Notes under the pieces: model-generated
Seen by the model: the letters and a program-made list of their open reading frames with translations, nothing else
What the model was told of the DNA's origin: nothing
Database searches by the model: none
NCBI GenBank assembly: GCA_963971285.1
Contig: OZ020251.1
Span: 124,001 to 188,000, forward strand
DNA length: 64,000 nt
Reading direction: 5' to 3'
DNA from: Astropecten irregularis
Lineage: Eukaryota; Echinodermata; Asteroidea; Paxillosida; Astropectinidae
In this document: one piece after another, positions 62,686 to 64,000 of the stretch
Numbering within the stretch: the first letter of the stretch is position 1
Layout: each line of letters starts with the position of its first letter
Made by a program: the position numbers and the translations under genes

Positions 62686-63058
62686 AAATCGTAACGCGCT
62701 TTAGCCATGGTCCCGTGTACAAAACATATTACGAAGACTGGGAACATGACCATATGCTACTGACTATGCCAGACGACTGGCTCATGCCACGCTTATAGGC
62801 AAGCCCGTAGAACCTGCGTGGACAAAAAATAAATGTGACATGAAATGGTCTTTGATTATGTTTGTCATAGTCAGCAAGATACGGTCTAGTTCCCACCTTC
62901 GTGCATATGTTTGTGCAAGGGACAATTTCTAAAGCGCATAGGGATTTTTTTTTTTAGTGCACGAAAGTGCACACCACTTAATAATTTCCCATATCGACTC
63001 CCATGCAAAATGTTCTATTGATAATAATAACAACATACTCACAAGTTTCTGAGGCAAT
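62686..63058. repeat. Interspersed segment, type B copy 4
   Basis: Type B with private changes such as GAAGACTGGG for GAAGGCTGGG and GCGCATAGGG for GCGCATGGGG. It is the last insert before the diverged right end. Confidence 0.88.
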
Positions 63059-64000
63059 CAGAAATGAGCAGGCAGATTTCAAAGATCGTGTTTAAAATAT
63101 AGAATAGGACAGCGGGCTGCAATATATAATACACATACAGTGTGAACCGGTATTGCATGATATGTAAAACATTACAGATTTCGCTATGGAGGGCGAAATC
63201 AGGCTAAAAAAAATCAGATATATGATCTAGACTGAAAATAAAAAGACACGTGTAATTTTGTTTTTCCTGAGTTTGACCCAGAAATGAGCAGAAAGATTTC
63301 AAAGATCGCGTTCAGAATATAGGATTGGACAGCGCGCTGCCATATATACATGTAATACACATACAGTGTAAACCGGTATTGCATGATATGTAAAACATTA
63401 CAGATTTCGCTATGCAGGGCGAATGCAGGCTCAAACATTCAGATATATGATCTAGACTGAAAATAAAAAGACACGTGTAATTTTGTTTTTCCTGAGTTTG
63501 ACCCAGAAATGAGCAGGCAGATTTCAAAGATCGTGTTCAAAATATAGGATTGGACAGCGTGCTGTCATATATAATACACATACAGTGTAGAACGTCATAA
63601 CATGATATATAAATCATTGCAGATTTCGCTTTGCAGGGCGACTTCAGGTTCACAAATTCAGATATATGATCTACACTGAAAATAAAAAGACACGTGTAAT
63701 TTTGTTTTTCCTAAATTTTTCCCCAGAAATGAGCAGGCAGCTTTCTAAGATCGGGTTCAAAATATAGGATTAGACTGCGTGCTGCCATATTATAATACAC
63801 ATACAGTGTAGCACGTCATAACGTGATTTATAAAACATTGCAGATTTCGCTATGCAGGGCGACTTCAGGCTCAAAAATTCAGATATATAATCTAGACTGA
63901 AAATAAAAAGACACGTGTAATTTTGTTTTTCGTGAGTTTGACCCAGAAATGAGCACGCATATTTCAAAGATCGTGTTCAAAATATAGGATTGGACAGCGG
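63059..64000. repeat. Diverged monomers at the right end
   Basis: About four monomers without insert, head-to-tail with the rest. The unit near 63,310-63,528 shares the ACATGTA insertion with the unit at 54,006-54,230. Small private changes are frequent (TTGCAATATATAAT, TCTAAGATCGGG). The array runs off the window. Confidence 0.93.

Larger units (their letters stand above)
61412..63058. repeat. Compound HOR copy 4 (partial)
   Basis: Insert A, four monomers and insert B are present. One extra A near 61,823 shifts the offset to 2,111 bp. After insert B the monomers differ from the other copies and no further insert follows, so this is the last, incomplete copy. Confidence 0.9.

Noticed and set aside
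1..64000. CRISPR array
   Set aside because: The repeats are 219-225 bp and contiguous, with no unique spacers, and the context is eukaryotic.
1..64000. CENP-B box in the monomer
   Set aside because: The TTCG-containing stretches (GATTTCGCTATGCAGGG, GACTTCGGGTTC) do not match the spacing of the CENP-B consensus.
1..64000. Hammerhead ribozyme in the satellite, as in some animal satellites
   Set aside because: No CTGANGA core with a matching GAAA and cleavage triplet was found on either strand by eye.
1..64000. tRNA-derived or SINE-like promoter boxes (GGTTCAAAAATTC resembles a B box)
   Set aside because: The 3' part of the B box is missing and no A box lies at a suitable distance.

Overview
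The window is non-genic eukaryotic DNA, almost certainly from an animal. It is one continuous AT-rich satellite array with a 219-225 bp monomer (about 260 monomers by spacing), broken by a single non-LTR retrotransposon. No host gene, rRNA, tRNA, operon or prokaryotic feature is visible. The evidence for a metazoan is the satellite organisation (monomers nested in higher-order repeats) and a LINE whose endonuclease and reverse transcriptase look L2/CR1-like, a group common in fish and aquatic invertebrates. The species cannot be named from this sequence, and a centromeric or pericentromeric location is only an inference.

Layout. (1) 1-43,478: homogeneous array of four interleaved monomer classes, called A, B, C and D here, arranged in nested higher-order repeats (HORs) with periods of 663, 1,771-1,778, 1,985, 2,428, 3,099, 3,541 and 3,985 bp, plus duplications at offsets of about 23.9 and 25.88 kb. 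(2) 43,479-47,208: minus-strand L2/CR1-like LINE with a 3' AATAAA, a trinucleotide tail, a 10-bp target-site duplication and a 15-bp inverted satellite snippet at its 5' junction. Its ORF2 is split by one frameshift between endonuclease and reverse transcriptase. (3) 47,209-54,005: same satellite families. (4) 54,006-55,081: more diverged monomers, one of them truncated. (5) 55,082-63,058: a compound HOR of 2,110 bp, repeated four times, in which two diverged copies (A and B) of a ~372-bp unrelated segment alternate with four and two monomers. (6) 63,059-64,000: diverged monomers without the insert.

How it fits together. The left part looks young and actively homogenised by unequal exchange: copies are nearly identical, HOR lengths change by whole monomers, and hybrid monomers mark exchange points. 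The right part looks older. The LINE is present once, and removing it with one copy of the target-site duplication restores a normal monomer, so it landed after local amplification. Each monomer carries short palindromes (a CACGTG, a dyad-symmetric site near its middle, and in class C an alternating purine-pyrimidine run). All monomers also keep a minus-strand frame of about 70 codons open, but it has no ATG start and I do not call it a gene. The least familiar element is the ~372-bp insert: eight copies at one identical monomer position, flanked by 25-26-bp direct repeats, each with an intron-like donor and acceptor on the minus strand.
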